NCBI GenBank assembly: GCA_029204225.1
Contig: CM055110.1
Location: forward strand, 37,794,565 to 37,858,564
From: Diphasiastrum complanatum
Lineage: Eukaryota; Streptophyta; Lycopodiopsida; Lycopodiales; Lycopodiaceae
Direction of reading: 5' to 3'
DNA: 64,000 bases
Shown here: one piece after another, positions 12,591 to 25,500 of the stretch
Layout: the number at the start of each line of letters is the position of its first letter
How positions within the stretch are numbered: the first letter of the stretch is position 1
Notes under the pieces: model-generated
The model's database searches: none
Told to the model about the DNA's origin: nothing
Seen by the model: only the letters and a program-made list of their open reading frames with translations
Position numbers and translations under genes: made by a program

Positions 12591-13635
12591 AGGATGATCA
12601 TGTGCAAGCTTCCATTAGAGAAAATTTGAGCACAAAAGAGGCCTTTCAAAAAGATACTTTTTACTTTTTTTATCAAAAGTTTCTTCCAAATGGTCCAATC
12701 AAAACACTCAAATTTGAAATCTACGTTGGGGGCAGCCCGTAAATAAACCATTTTATCTGTAGTATAATATGTAACTCAGCAAAAAAATAGTAGAACTTTT
12801 GAACAGCAGCTCGGATTGAGACGATTACAGTGCCATTAGAAAGCCCTCGAATAGAGCTTTTCAACGACACCCAACATGACCTAGTTCCGAGCTACGATGA
12901 AGATTTGGTTTGGGAGATTTGTCGCATGATGATGCGCAAATGATAACGATGAACCACCAAAATGAATGAGTGTGACAATATGATGTATTTCAATTCATTG
13001 TAATATGAATCATATTGCTCATAGATACAATTACACTTTATTAATTGACTAGTCGACATCGAACAAGAAATCGATGCATGTGAGTACACAATTTGTGATC
13101 GACATTTTTTTGTGATACATAAATTTCTTTATTCACTTGTGCATGTGGCAACCAAAGTTGATAGAAAATGGAATTCAATGTCTTGATAGGTAACAAATTC
13201 CAAAAGTGAGATCCATTTACATTCTGTTTTATACCGTGGTTTATATCAAGGGGCTTTTTTTTCATCAGTCTCGGTATTCTCCTCGGTTAGCAGAGTGTAC
13301 TAGAATGCCTCTAGCCATTTGGACCCTTTTTATAACCCTCTCTATAAATGTCTCAAAAACAAATGCAAATTTGGTAGGCTTATACCAATGACAGCCTCGG
13401 TATACCCTTCAAATTAGCTTCAATATTCCGATGTATGTTTTGAGGCCTTCTAGTGGATTTATAACCCTCTCTATATCCCTCTCTATAAATGTTTCAAAAT
13501 CAAGTTCAAATTTGGTAGGCTTATTTTGAGGCCAAATACCGGACTCAAGGATCAAGCATTTCGCTCCCCCAACGACTCATTTTAAAAACTATCTTTCAAA
13601 AAAACACTCCAAAACAGCCTTGAAAATCACCCGTC

Positions 13636-13646
13636 CTCTTGTAGTG
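13636..13646. other. Possible CACTA-transposon terminus
   Basis: CTCTTGTAGTG is the reverse complement of CACTACAAGAG, the canonical plant CACTA end. DNA to the left holds several ACCGAG / CGGTAT motifs that could be subterminal repeats. No partner end was found, so chance occurrence is possible. Confidence 0.3.
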
Positions 13647-13708
13647 TATCTAGATTTCCGGGTTACTTATGCTGCTTGTCACGGAAACCTTGTCACGCAT
13701 TTGGGTTT

Positions 13709-13751
13709 CCGGGTAGCTCACGCTGCTTGTCATGCAGCGTGAGCTGCCCGG
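13709..13751. repeat. Hairpin with 18-bp arms
   Basis: CCGGGTAGCTCACGCTGC and GCAGCGTGAGCTGCCCGG flank a 7-nt loop, with one mismatch. A diverged copy of the left arm lies just upstream (about 13659-13683), suggesting duplication of the arm. The role is unknown. Confidence 0.75.
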
Positions 13752-14826
13752 ACTCAGTTGCTATGTCACATCCATTTAAAATCCCATTGCTACATCGTTG
13801 CCATGTCACATCATTTAGTGTCACACTGCAAGTGAACATCGTGCTCAATGAGTCAGTGAGCATTGTGTCGTCATGGGCAATCTAGTTGTAGTATGAGAAT
13901 TGTCCGATCGACGGGGACAATTCCTCTCTGTGGCGCTTGCCCGTTCTTCGTCGCCTCAAGCTAGAGACTTACCAAAAAGAGTCCCAAGACCATATGGATC
14001 AAAGATGAGTATGCTAGCCACCACAGCTGTGATCCATCCACCACACGGAGACAAAGTGGCTTCCCCTTCTTCACACATATGAGAAACCTTCTGGTTGCCT
14101 TTAGCCCCACCAACAGAAATATCTTAAACAATCTCCATCAAAGCCCTAGCAACCAGACCAAACCAACCAAACCCACCTCCTTATTACATATCTCAGCCTC
14201 ACCCACCCACATTGATCAAGCCACCAGCACAAAATTTTGATTCAAACTTTTTTGTTATAAATCAAACAAACATCGAACTTGAAAATGTTGTAGAGAACAA
14301 AGCCTTGATGCATGTAGCAACCAGCTGCACTGATTGCAACAACAAATTATTGCAAATGGTATAACAAGAATTTTGTCGAAGGATCCAAATCATAGTATAC
14401 AACTTGAATCACAAACTTGTAATTTAAACATTTCCTGATTAGCTGCTGGAGAATCTATGCTTTAACATACTCTCACTAAGCTACTTATACGTCACACGCT
14501 CTTTTATGAGGCACAAGTACAAATACCTTAAACATTGTGAAATTATGAATGTTACTTCCAACTGCTGGAGAAGTTAGAAAGTGATGTGATATCAAGTCAT
14601 GTAAAAAATGAGGTCAGAAAATCATGTGATGTTTTTCAAGCTTCTTATAGGTCTAATATGTCCCTATGCTGGAAACATTATACTCGTATTAATGTATATC
14701 TTGTCTTGATATTTACACGAAACAAGTAGTGAACAATGTTACACCAATGAAGGGGGAATTATTTGTTTGAGAAGCCTCATAGTTCGAGATTTGCCAAAAA
14801 AAAAATATGCATGATTTTAGAATGAA

Positions 14827-15456
<630 letters not shown>

Positions 15457-17213
15457 ATGTCAGAAGAGAACAATTTGGCTATTCTTCCAGGGTCCATGGA
15501 AACGTGTTATGGTTACAGAAGTCCGGAATATGATACAAGTCTGGTGAGGGACTTCCAAGGAATAGAAGATAGTGACATTGGTGGGCAACACTCAACCAGG
15601 GTATTGCGAAGAGCAGACTTTACAACTCCGGATGAAGTGCATACCAATCCAAAATACAAGACCCCTGATGTGGAGTCAAGGGCTGAATGGATAAGGAGGC
15701 TTGCAAGACGAAGAAGTGCAAAGTGGAGACTACTACGTCCTCCTTTTTTCATGAGTGACAATACTATCATGGAGGAATGTGGCACTTCATTCGGTGGCTC
15801 AACCGAGTTGGATGCAAGTGGAACTGTTGCATCGTGCATCATGGAAGTACTGGTCACTCCCCATGTAAAGAATGTAGTTAGCACTATGGGAAGTGGTGGG
15901 CCTTCCACAACAAGGTTATCATCAACAATTGGGATGCTCACTCCAGAACAAGTTCATAACAACCCTTCATATAAAACACCTGAAGTTGAATCAAAATCAC
16001 AAAAGAAACGAAGGCTTGCTTGACTGACGACAAGCAAAGAAAAAAATTCTTGAATCTCTTTTTCGGGTTGAAGAAAGAATTGACAAGTGAGAATGCTAGG
16101 AGAGACATTTCTGAACATTCAAGTGTTGAAGCAACAAACATTCAGACACTATAATCTTGGTCATGTTTATGAAGTTTAGAGCAATGGACATTCCACAATG
16201 ACATCATTGACACCAATTGGATTGGTGACTCCAGAACGAGTATGAACACACCCTTCCTACAAAACTCCTATTAAAGAATCAAGGGCATAAAGAAAAAATA
16301 GACTTGCTCGACGTCGACGAGCAAAGCAAAAAGCTATGGAGTCACTTTTTAGAGTAGTGAGCATGGAAGAAAAGAATGATAATGGGACAAGAGGCATTGG
16401 TGAATTTTCCAGTGTAAGAAGGTCTGATGTTGATATGCAAGATCATGCGGTCGATTTTTCTTATGTTGAAAGAGCTATTCTTGAGAGTTGTTTAAGATTG
16501 CATGCTCTGAAGAATCGCCTACTGTCTTGATTTTTGAGAGATGACTTTCCTTTGTCCACATTGTTCAGCTTTAAGATGGAAACTTGAAGTTAATAATGGA
16601 TCTTGTTGCATGAGAGGAAAGGTAAAGCTACCATTGCTACCTCCTCCACCTCACGGTGTATTTCAATTGTATACATCTGAAGATGATGACGGAATCCGCT
16701 TTTGAAAGTACATACGAGGTTTTAACAATTGTCATACATTTGCTTCTCTTGGTGTTAAAGTTGATAAATTGACTGCAAATTCTAGGGGAGGGGCTTACAA
16801 CTTTAGGATTTTTGGACAATTGTGTCATCAAATTAGCGGTCTATTACCCGAGACCTCTCCTTCGTTTTTCCAAATATATGTGATGGATGGTGAAGAGATG
16901 CAATTGAATCATAGGATGTGTCTTAATCCTAAACTTCGTTGTGATGTGCTAGAGATGTTGCAATGGATGCTGATGAAGATAAACCCATTTTGCAAGTTAT
17001 TCAAGAGTGTTGGGAAAATCATGCATATGCACCCTATAGTGGACCTACGTTTGCGCATAGTTTTGGGAAATTTGGACAATAGAGAACATAGATAGTACAA
17101 CGCTCCCACGACAAATGAAATTGCAATCTTGATGTCATTGGATGATATTCTTTCTGACGGGCGGCATGACATAATACTTCGTTCAATGGAAGACCGCTTG
17201 CAAAAAATTAGTT
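15457..17213 (+). pseudogene. Helitron replicase-helicase, N-terminal fragment
   Basis: Helitron proteins copy a rolling-circle DNA transposon by nicking and unwinding. Here only the region before the HUH nuclease is present. It begins at an ATG at 15457 and has three copies of an Arg-rich module (TTPDEVHTNPKYKTP..ES then RRLARRR; repeated near 15946 and 16213). These are followed by the Cys pairs CPHC and CCMRGKVKLP (about 16555-16630) and the Helitron N-terminal signature (FASLGVKVDKL, YNFRIFGQLCHQI, LLPE, QIYVMDGEEMQLNHR, then NEIAIL and DIILRS). Stops occur at 16021, 16084, 16241, 16703 and near 17095. The HUH motif and SF1 helicase are missing; similarity ends at about 17213. Confidence 0.82.
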
Positions 17214-17280
17214 AGCATGTTGAAGACTCTCAAGACCAAGTCAGGACAATTCGTTGGAACTTGTTCAAATTGCAACTCCA

Positions 17281-17665
17281 TTAGGGGAGTTTTGAGCTCC
17301 AAAAAGACCCTTTAAGAATTCGTGCAAGATGTCTTTTATATTATTAAAATATGATAACATTAATACTTTTGACTTGCCATAACATTTTATTCATAGCTTA
17401 GAAGTATGTCATTTAACATATCATTGGAAAGTCCTTGTTGAGCGCTTTCCAATGCATCAAACTGCGCTAAATCCAGACTTATCACTAAAAAGTAATGCCA
17501 TTTTTAGTGTGGAATCAAAATGTGGACTCAAAAAGTTACGTTACATAGATTTCAAATTTGAGTGTTTTGATTGGCCCATGTGTAAGAAAAGTTTGAGAAA
17601 AAATATAAAAGAATCTTTACAAAAGGTCTTTTTGGAATTTAGAACTCCTCTAATGTCTTTTGATC
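17281..17665. repeat. Dispersed non-coding repeat, copy 1
   Basis: About 380 bp highly similar to 28512-28885, same orientation, starting near TTTTGAGCTCCAAAAAGACC. A hairpin CATTGGAAAG (17422-17431) / CTTTCCAATG (17445-17454) sits in the middle. A weaker antisense relative lies at 12615-12745. No coding capacity; probably a fragment of an unidentified transposon. Confidence 0.85.
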
Positions 17666-17889
17666 TCCGGCCAATTTGGATTTGTAGTAATTTTAATAAA
17701 TAAATCTGGAGGATCCAATTCTCTAACAACAGCCATTGCATCTTGATACAACTGTTGCATATGACGTGGTGATCTTATGCACGAAGACGGAAGAACAATG
17801 CGTTGTCCTATGCCATTAGCTGTTTTGTGTTTTCAAGTAAGCATATTATGTTTTTTGTAATTTGATCAATGACATATGGACTTATTTCA

Positions 17890-18506
17890 TGTGGAGAATT
17901 TCAGATCAATAAAGATCCAAATCCCTAACCTGATCTTTGGTTAGAAATAGATCAACTTAACATCTACTTAATGAAAGAGATGCAAACTCAATAAGAACCT
18001 GATCAAACATCAAACATATGATATGATTAAGTTTATATCCATACAAAAATATTAAGCTATTGTATTTCACACGTTTGGATCCAAAAATAATATAAAATAA
18101 GCATTTTACACACAAGATTGCAAGATATCACAAATATAGTGCACCAATGGATAAGTGAACACAAAAGAACTCATATATAAGCATGAAGTGAGATAAGCAA
18201 GAGAGAATGTGTCTCTTCCCATGAGTGTACAACTATAGATAGCAGATCCATGACTCATTAATGAGTTTGGTTTCCCTCCATAACAAAAACCCTAGCATTA
18301 ATGTGGACTAGATTCAAATGTACTCTTCAAATTCAAATTGAATCTTCTAAAACTCGTGTACTACACTTTCAGAATGTGTTTATTCAGATTCTTTTAAACT
18401 AATATAACTTTGAAAAGTCAAACTCTAAGTCTAATATGAAAATTGGCCTCAATTGCCAAATATACAAATATGACCAAAATAGCAAAACTAGTTGAAATTT
18501 CTCACA
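17890..18506 (-). repeat. 3' LTR of copia element E
   Basis: A 617-bp LTR, TGTGG at 17890 to TCACA at 18506, followed on the right by the antisense polypurine tract and RNase H coding sequence, so the element reads on the minus strand. It belongs to the same LTR family as 44965-45427 and the fragment at 29975-30112. It contains CACACGTTTG at 18068, a damaged version of the palindrome in other LTRs. Confidence 0.85.
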
Positions 18507-18700
18507 CTCCCTCTTCAACTAGTTTTAGCATAGACTTCGAGAACACTCCAAATGAAGTCCTATGCTTCATGAACAAGTCCTTTCCCCTTCAAAAAGATAT
18601 TAGCTACACATTCCTTTGAAGAAACATGTTGAAGCTCCACCTCCTTTGCTATGACTTGCTCCCTCACAAAGTGATATGAGATGTAAATAGAACATGAAGA
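18507..18700 (-). pseudogene. RNase H C-terminal remnant of copia E
   Basis: The antisense polypurine tract CTCCCTCTTC is at 18507-18516, directly against the LTR. The next 180 bp are clearly similar to the end of the element D frame at 22600-22760 (the stretch encoding the HFVRDQVIAKEVELQHVSS region of D). Similarity fades after about 18700. The remainder of pol is missing. Confidence 0.75.
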
Positions 18701-19017
18701 ATCACATAGAATGTAAATGAGATGATTCCTCCATGCTATAAAATTTGAGCACTATGAAAAATTACAGCAACCAAACAATAAATGTGAGTGATAACCATTT
18801 GCTTGCTTGTATCCTCCCTCTTTGTCCTTTTTTGATATGTCTCCACCATAAAACTCCATAAATGAGCCTCCATCTCCATCTTGCCACAAGATGTCATCAT
18901 CACTTGATGACTTGATCATGAATGAGTGATATAATGACCTTCCAATAGCTTCATTTCTATCAACAAAACCAGCCAATAATGCTAGTACAACTCCGATATC
19001 AAAACGATGCTCACCAA

Positions 19018-19053
<36 letters not shown>

Positions 19054-19639
19054 AAAAAATTAAAACCAAAAATCTGAATCAATTTATTCATATCAAATTT
19101 TTTTTCACACAATCTTTTTATCCCTAATCATTCACATTTCATACATTTTCTTATACACATACTCAGATACATTACCTCTCCCTCCCTCTCTCTCTCTCTC
19201 TCTCTTTCAACATCTATCTCTTTTCTCAAAACAAAAAATCAAAACCAAAAAAAAAAAATCAATTGATTAACAATTCATTCATTCTCTTATACACACATCA
19301 CCTTTCTTTCTTTCTCTCTCTTTCACTCTCAATCTCTTTTCTCAAAACAAAAAATTGAAACCAAAAATCAAAATCAACTCATTCACCTCTAATTCGTTTA
19401 TTCATTCTCTCTCTCTTTCATTCTCAATTTCTCTCTCACAAATTCGATCACTCACACACACACACTCTCTTTAAAAATCAAGTGTCAAATTTTTTTTCAC
19501 ACACTCTCTTTTTCCATCTATCTATCTATTTATCTCTCTCCCTATCTATCTATCCATCTATCTATCTCTTTCTATCTATTTATCTATCTAAAACATGTAA
19601 AATCAACTAAATTAACAAATGAAAACCTCCAAAATATGA
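18701..19639. other. Low-complexity pyrimidine-rich region
   Basis: No supported gene. It contains (CT)n at 19020-19050, shorter CT runs near 19185 and 19405, repeated TCAAAACAAAAAATCAAAAC-like strings, and an imperfect CTAT tract at 19517-19590. A 74-codon minus-strand frame at 18752-18976 is Asp/Gly-rich and unrecognised. Confidence 0.6.
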
Positions 19640-19765
19640 ATCTCTGAGCTCCAAGCTCCAAGCTCTCCAAGCTCCCAGTCTCCAAGCTCCCCAAACTTGA
19701 AGCTCCCCAAGTTCTCCAAGTCTCCAAGCTCCAAGCCCCCTCAAGCTCCTCCACTTCCAAGCGCC
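19640..19765. repeat. Minisatellite of CTCCAAG units
   Basis: About fifteen imperfect 7- to 9-bp units (CTCCAAG, CTCCCCAAG) in tandem. Open frames across it are repeat artefacts. It adjoins the CACTA-type terminal region. Confidence 0.85.
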
Positions 19766-19799
19766 AAGAGTTCTCTGGAAAGGTAGCACGAAAATGGAG

Positions 19800-20257
19800 G
19801 TCGCGGGAAGCAATACGAACACAGTGTTGGAATCCGACATCCGTAGAATCTGTCGGAATCCGACATAATTTTTAGAACCCAAAGCATCCAGGCATCAACA
19901 TGGATTGCTGATCTGGATGTCGAAATCCGACACATTTAAAAATATGTTAGATTCCCACATCCAACTAGGATGCCAGCTCATAGATCATTTGCCACATGGC
20001 ACCCACGTCGGGTGTCGGAATCCATCACATATTTTATGTGTCGAATTTTGACATCCAATTTAAAACTCTATTCCCGCCAGCTACTGGAGGCAGCCGAAGT
20101 TTTTTTTTATGGGGGTTCAACAAAGGTGTCGGAAAGTGACAAAGGTGTCGAAAAGCGACAAAGGTTTGGAAAGCGACATGTCGGATTTCAACATTTAATG
20201 GGATTTGCCGAAATTCGTCGCCACCACATGTCAGAAAGAGCGTGTTTTGTAGTAGTG
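19800..20257. mobile_element. CACTA (En/Spm-type) transposon terminus with subterminal repeats
   Basis: The right edge CGTGTTTTGTAGTAGTG (20241-20257) is the reverse complement of CACTACTACAAAACACG, a CACTA-type terminus. It stops exactly where copia C integrase coding begins. Inside it, variants of TGTCGGAATCCGACA recur in both orientations (perfect 15-bp palindrome at 19851-19865; partial copies near 19824, 19918, 20008, 20128, 20145, 20178). Such subterminal arrays bind transposase in known CACTA elements. The other end and any transposase are not found, so this is a one-ended fragment or a deletion derivative. Confidence 0.6.
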
Positions 20258-21845
20258 TTCTTCCATCCAACATAGCACTCGGCCACCTATTTGATAAAAA
20301 TTTAGCACACAACAAAGCTTGATCCCAAAATGGTTTTGGAAGATTAGCACCTAACCTCATGGCTTTTGCACTTTCACATAAAGTCCTATGTTTCCTCTAG
20401 GCCACTCCATTTTGTTGTGGTGTCCTTGGAGTTGTGTACTCCCTCTTGATCCCATGCTCATCACAAAAGCTAGATATGTACTCTCTACCATTGTCACTCC
20501 TGAAGCACTTGATCTTTGTGGAAAATTGGTTCTCCCTTGCATTATTGAACTTCACAAAGACATCATACACTTCATCTTTGCTCTCTAGTATATAGATCCA
20601 ACAAAATCTACTAAAATCATCAATGAAAGTTACAAACATCTTAGCTCCACTATTGCTAATTGTAGTAAGTCCATGAATATATGAAGTACAACTTGAAAAG
20701 GCTTTGTAGATCTAGATGTAGATCTAGTGTAAGGTAGTCTATGTGACTTTGACAAAGCACAATACTCACAAACATAATTGATGCTAGTTAAGGATCTTGG
20801 AAGACCAATTACAATTTGCTTCTTAGCCATTACCTCCAATGACTTGAAGTTGAGGTGCCCCATCCTTTTATGCCAAACCTCTTGAATAGGTATTTGCTCA
20901 CTTTCCATACATCCAACTTGGTTACCAATAACACAAGCATCGAGTTGAACAACTTCCCTTGTCTTTTACCTTTTGCAATCAAGACATCATTCATTTTGAT
21001 CATGCAAGAATCTCCATCAAACTCAACTTTGAAACCTTTACTTATATTAGCAATTGACTCACACTAAGTAAATTCTTGGTAATGGAAGATATGAACAAAA
21101 CATCCTTCAAATAAACATTCCTATTTGTAGAGAGAGATACAATAATTGTGCCAATCCCTTTGATTGCACACTCACCATCATTGGCCGTGTAGATCACCTT
21201 CTTGTCATCTCCATATGCCAACAAAGAAGTGAAGTACTCTTTGTGAAAGTCATGTGTGAGCTTGCACCACTATCAATCCACCATGGGTCTAGATTTCCAT
21301 CATTAGCAAGCATACATGAAGACATCACAAAAGCATCATCATTTGAGTTTTGACAATCCAAACCATCTTCATCATTAGTAAGATTACCTTGCTTGTCTCC
21401 TTGATCTCTCTTCTTCTTGTAGCACTCACTTGAAAAGTGTCCTTTGATGCCACAATAGAAGCACTTTAGCTTTGACCTATCTTTCTTTCTTTTTGCCATT
21501 TGGAAAAACCTCCCCTTGATCTTGCCCTTTAGACCACTTACTTTTTCTTTTGCCCTTGATGAACATAGCCTCCTCTCCAACTTGAGATGTTGATGTAGAT
21601 CCACCTCTTGCTTGAAGCCTATATTCTTTTTTGAATAACAAGACTTTGTGCAATGTTAGCATCCAACAAACCATTAAGAATAACTTAAACAAGCTCTCCT
21701 TCCTTAAGGCTCTCATCAATGCAAGCTAACTAATCATTTAAATCCTTTACTCTCAAAACAAAAATATTTGGACTCTCTTCACTCTTTTGAAAACTTTGAA
21801 AGATTTGTCTTCTTAGAGTCAATACTCTAGAAGTAGACTTTGTTT
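20258..21845 (-). pseudogene. Copia element C: gag end, protease, integrase part
   Basis: On the minus strand it has a gag tail, a CCHC zinc knuckle (CFYCGIKGHFSSEC, near 21425-21466), a protease motif (WWIDSGASSHMT, near 21254-21289), the integrase zinc region (VWHKRMGHLNFKSLEV ... CEYCALSKSH) and the core with FIDDFSRF and RSDNGREYIS (Gly to Arg change) through TPQQNGVA. The sequence is very close to element D in motifs and order. Stops and frameshifts separate the blocks. It is cut at 20258 by the CACTA-type terminus within the codons for DGR, and its gag side ends near 21845, close to where element D is inserted at 21934. Confidence 0.88.
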
Positions 21846-21928
21846 GCCAATTCTAGCACATACCAGAATCTGTTTCTCTCCCTCAACCACTCACCTCATC
21901 TTGTTGTAGTATAGTTCCCTTCCGCCTT

Positions 21929-21933
21929 CACCC
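21929..21933. repeat. Target-site duplication, left copy, element D
   Basis: CACCC directly before the LTR and repeated at 28371-28375. A 5-bp duplication is what copia integrase makes. Confidence 0.93.
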
Positions 21934-22588
21934 TGTGAAAAATACAGATACTAAGTGGATCTAAACTCCAAGATCATTGGCTTGAATGCTTGCACTCCAA
22001 ACTACATAAGCTAGGAATTGGCAACACATTCTATGCTACCTAGAATGCAAAGAACTTGATCAAAAAGCATTTATCACAAATGGAAACTTCCATAAACATC
22101 AAGTGCGGCCCAAAATAGCATTATACAGTCCATAATACATCAGCCTATCACTTTTGGAAAGCACCTAAGATCATACACAATAGCTTGAAGACAATACACA
22201 CAACAATGCTCTCAATGGAGGAAGAAACAATGACAATGATCTATTGATCTCAATGAAGCATACAAAAGGTTTCTCCAACCTGTTCTCCACGACTTCCCTA
22301 CTATTTATGGATGAGGAAGATGACTCTCTCTCCTCTCTCTAGAAGGTACTTGACCCTAGATATTCCCTATATAGGAAAAATAGCTAAAAATGGCTTATAT
22401 GACCAAAATACATCAAAATGGTCTCATTTTGAAGGGTATGAAGTTTGACACTTCATCATACTGAAAAAACACAGTAAATAAAAACATTGTGGCCTGGTTC
22501 ACACGTGTGAAACTCCAGAACCAAAACTATTTACAATTTTAGCCAATTTAGGCCTCAAACTAGCTAGGAAATGTTGACAATTTTCACA
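21934..22588 (-). repeat. 3' LTR of element D
   Basis: TGTGA ... TCACA, 655 bp. It carries TTCACACGTGTGAA at 22498-22511, a perfect 14-bp palindrome with a CACGTG core. Confidence 0.95.
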
Positions 22589-25500
22589 CTCCCTCTTCAA
22601 CATTGGATGCTAGTTTCAACATAGTCTTTGAGCACATTCCAAGATTAGATCTATGCATTAAATATAGGTCATTTCCCAATGGTTTGGTGAAGATATCAGC
22701 CACACACTCCTTTGAAGAGACATGTTGAAGCTCCACCTCTTTGGCAATGACTTGATCTCTCACAAAATGGTGAGCAATCTCAATGTGCTTGCTCCTTGCA
22801 TGAAAAACAGGATTGCTTGCCAAGCTTTGGGCTGAAAGGTTATCACAAAGTATGATTGGAGTCTTCTCTGGTTCCAGCAAGTGAAGATCCAATAACATCC
22901 TCTTGATCCAAAGAATCTCCTTGGTGCATGTTGTTAATGCCTTGTACTCGGCTTCGGTGGAAGATAGAGAGATAGTTGGTTGCTTCTTTGATAGCCATGA
23001 GACCACTCCATCTCCAAGATAGATTGCAAAGGCACTTGTTGACTTCCTATCCATTTGATCACCTGCAAAATCTGAATCTGAAAATCCACAAAGGTTAGGT
23101 GTAGTACCTCCATACAAGATGCCAAAATCTCTAGATCCCGAGATGTATCTAAGTACTCTCTTTCCTAGCTTCCAATGATCCTCACTAGGATATTGCATAA
23201 ATTGACTTAGTTTACCAACCACAAAGCTTAGATCAGGTCTTGTGATGGTTAACCATATAAGAGATCCTATTAGCTTTCTATAGAGAGTAATGTCCTTGAA
23301 GGATCTTTCATTACTTCTTGTAGTTAGCTTTACATTTGATTCCATAGGAGTAGAAACAACTTTACAATCTTCCATATGAAACCTTTTTAGAATAGAGTTA
23401 ACATACTTTTCTTGACATATGAATGTAGATTTAGAAGTTCTAATAATCTCTATTCCTAAGATATAATGAAGTTTACCAAGATCTTGAATTTCAAACTCTC
23501 TTTTGAGTGCCATCTTGATTTCATCTATATCTAGATTGTTACCACCACTTAAGATAATGTCATCAACATAGATCAAAAGTAAAGTGATATCATTTTCATT
23601 CAATCTAAAGTAGAGAGAATGATCATACTCACTCATAACAAAGTTTTGAGAAAGTAAGAAGGAATTGAGCTTAGCATACCAACTCCTTGGTGCTTGCTTT
23701 AGCCCATACAAACTCTTTTGGAGATAGCACACATGATTAGGCTCATCATGTGAAACATAGCCCTCGGGTTGCTCCATGTAAATATCTTCTTCAAGATCAC
23801 CATTCAAGAAGGCATTAGTAACATCCATTTGCCACATATCCCAATCATAAAGAGTTGCAAGAGAGATTAGGATTCGAATAGTTACCATCTTTGCCACGGG
23901 TGCAAAGGTCTCATCATAGTCAATACCATATTCTTGAGCATACCCCTTTGCCACCAACCTTGCCTTGTACTTGTTGATTGATCCATCTTGATTTGTCTTG
24001 ATCTTGAAGATCCACTTACAACCAATTGCCTTCTTGTCCTTTGGAAGCTTTACCAACCTCCATGTGTTGCTTTTGATGAGTGCTTGATGCTCATGATCCA
24101 TGGCTTGGATCCATTCCTTCTTTTGAATTGCTTCACCTACACAAGTTGGTTCATCAAAAGAGGTAAGAAAAGCAAAGTTAGAGTTGTCCACCACTTGCTT
24201 TCCTTTTTCATCATAGGTTAGCCTTGATGGCTTAGCCCCTTGCCTTTGAGTCTTCCTTGAAGTTTGCTTTGGAGTGGCATCTCCATCTTCATCCAAGACA
24301 TCTTGCACATCATGATGATTAGTAGGCACATCAACATCAACATCAACAACATTGGAAACATTCTCTTCATGAAAGATGACATCCCTACTTATGACAACTT
24401 TCTTTGTAGAAGGAATGTACACTTTGTAAGCCTTGCTTACTTCACTATAGCCAACAAACACACCCTTCTTTGATGAAGGATCTTCTTTAGTTCTATCATC
24501 AAGTGTGATATTGACAAAACATGTACATCCAAAGATCCTACAATGCTTGACACTCGGCCTTCTACCATAAAGAACCTCATGAGGAGTTTTACCATCCAAG
24601 GAAGCACTTGTCCATCTATTACATAGATAGTTAGCACATGCTAAAGCTTCCCCCCAAAAAGACTTAGCAAGATTAGCATGTAGTCTCATTGCCTTGGCAC
24701 ATTCACAAAGGGTTCTATTCTTCCTCTCGGCCACTCCATTCTGTTGTGGAGTCCTAGGACTAGACATCTCCCTCTTAATCCCATGTGCTATACAAAAGTC
24801 TTTGAACCTATTTGAGGTGTATTCCCCGCCATTATCAGATCTTAAGCATTTGATCTTTGTATTGAATTGGTTTTCCATTTCATTCTTGAACTTGACAAAT
24901 GCAGCAAACACTTCATCCTTACTTTTAAGAAGATAGTTCCAAGTATACCTACTAAAGTCATCAATGAAAGTTGCATACATCTTTGCCCCACCATTGCTAG
25001 TTGTACTAGAAGAATGAATATCAGAATGCACAAGTTGAAAAGCTTCTTTAGATCTAGAAGTAGATCTAGAATAAGCAAGTCTATGAGATTTGGACAAGGC
25101 ACAATGTTCACAAACACTATTGTTTGCAACAAGACTTTTAGGGAGACCAAGAACAAGCTCTTTCTTTGCCATTACCTCCAAAGATTTGAAGTTGGGATGG
25201 CCCAACCTCTTGTGCCAAACTTCTTGGTTTGTCAATTGCTCCCTAGCCATACATCCTTCATGATTAGAGATCACACATGCATCAAGCTTGAAAAGTTTAC
25301 CATGCCTCCTACCTTGAGCAATCAAGGATCCACATTTACTTATCAAACATGCATCTCCAATGAACTCCACATCAAGTCCTTTGTCAATCATTTGACTTAC
25401 ACTAAGCAAATTCTTAGTGATTGAAGGAATGTACAAAACATTTTCAAGATTTGCTTTCCTATTTGTTGAAAGGGAAATAGGAATAGTGCCTATGCCTTTG

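Noticed and set aside
18750-18766. CACTATGAAAAATTAC as the left end of the CACTA element ending at 20257
   Set aside because: It matches the right terminus only in CACTA, and the adjacent 3 bp (GAG) do not match the TTC beyond the right end.
18752-18976. 74-codon Asp/Gly-rich minus-strand frame as a gene
   Set aside because: Short, no family, adjacent to low-complexity DNA, no splice or promoter support.
24867-25424. 185-codon plus-strand frame inside element D
   Set aside because: Antisense shadow of the intact gag-pol gene; no independent motif.
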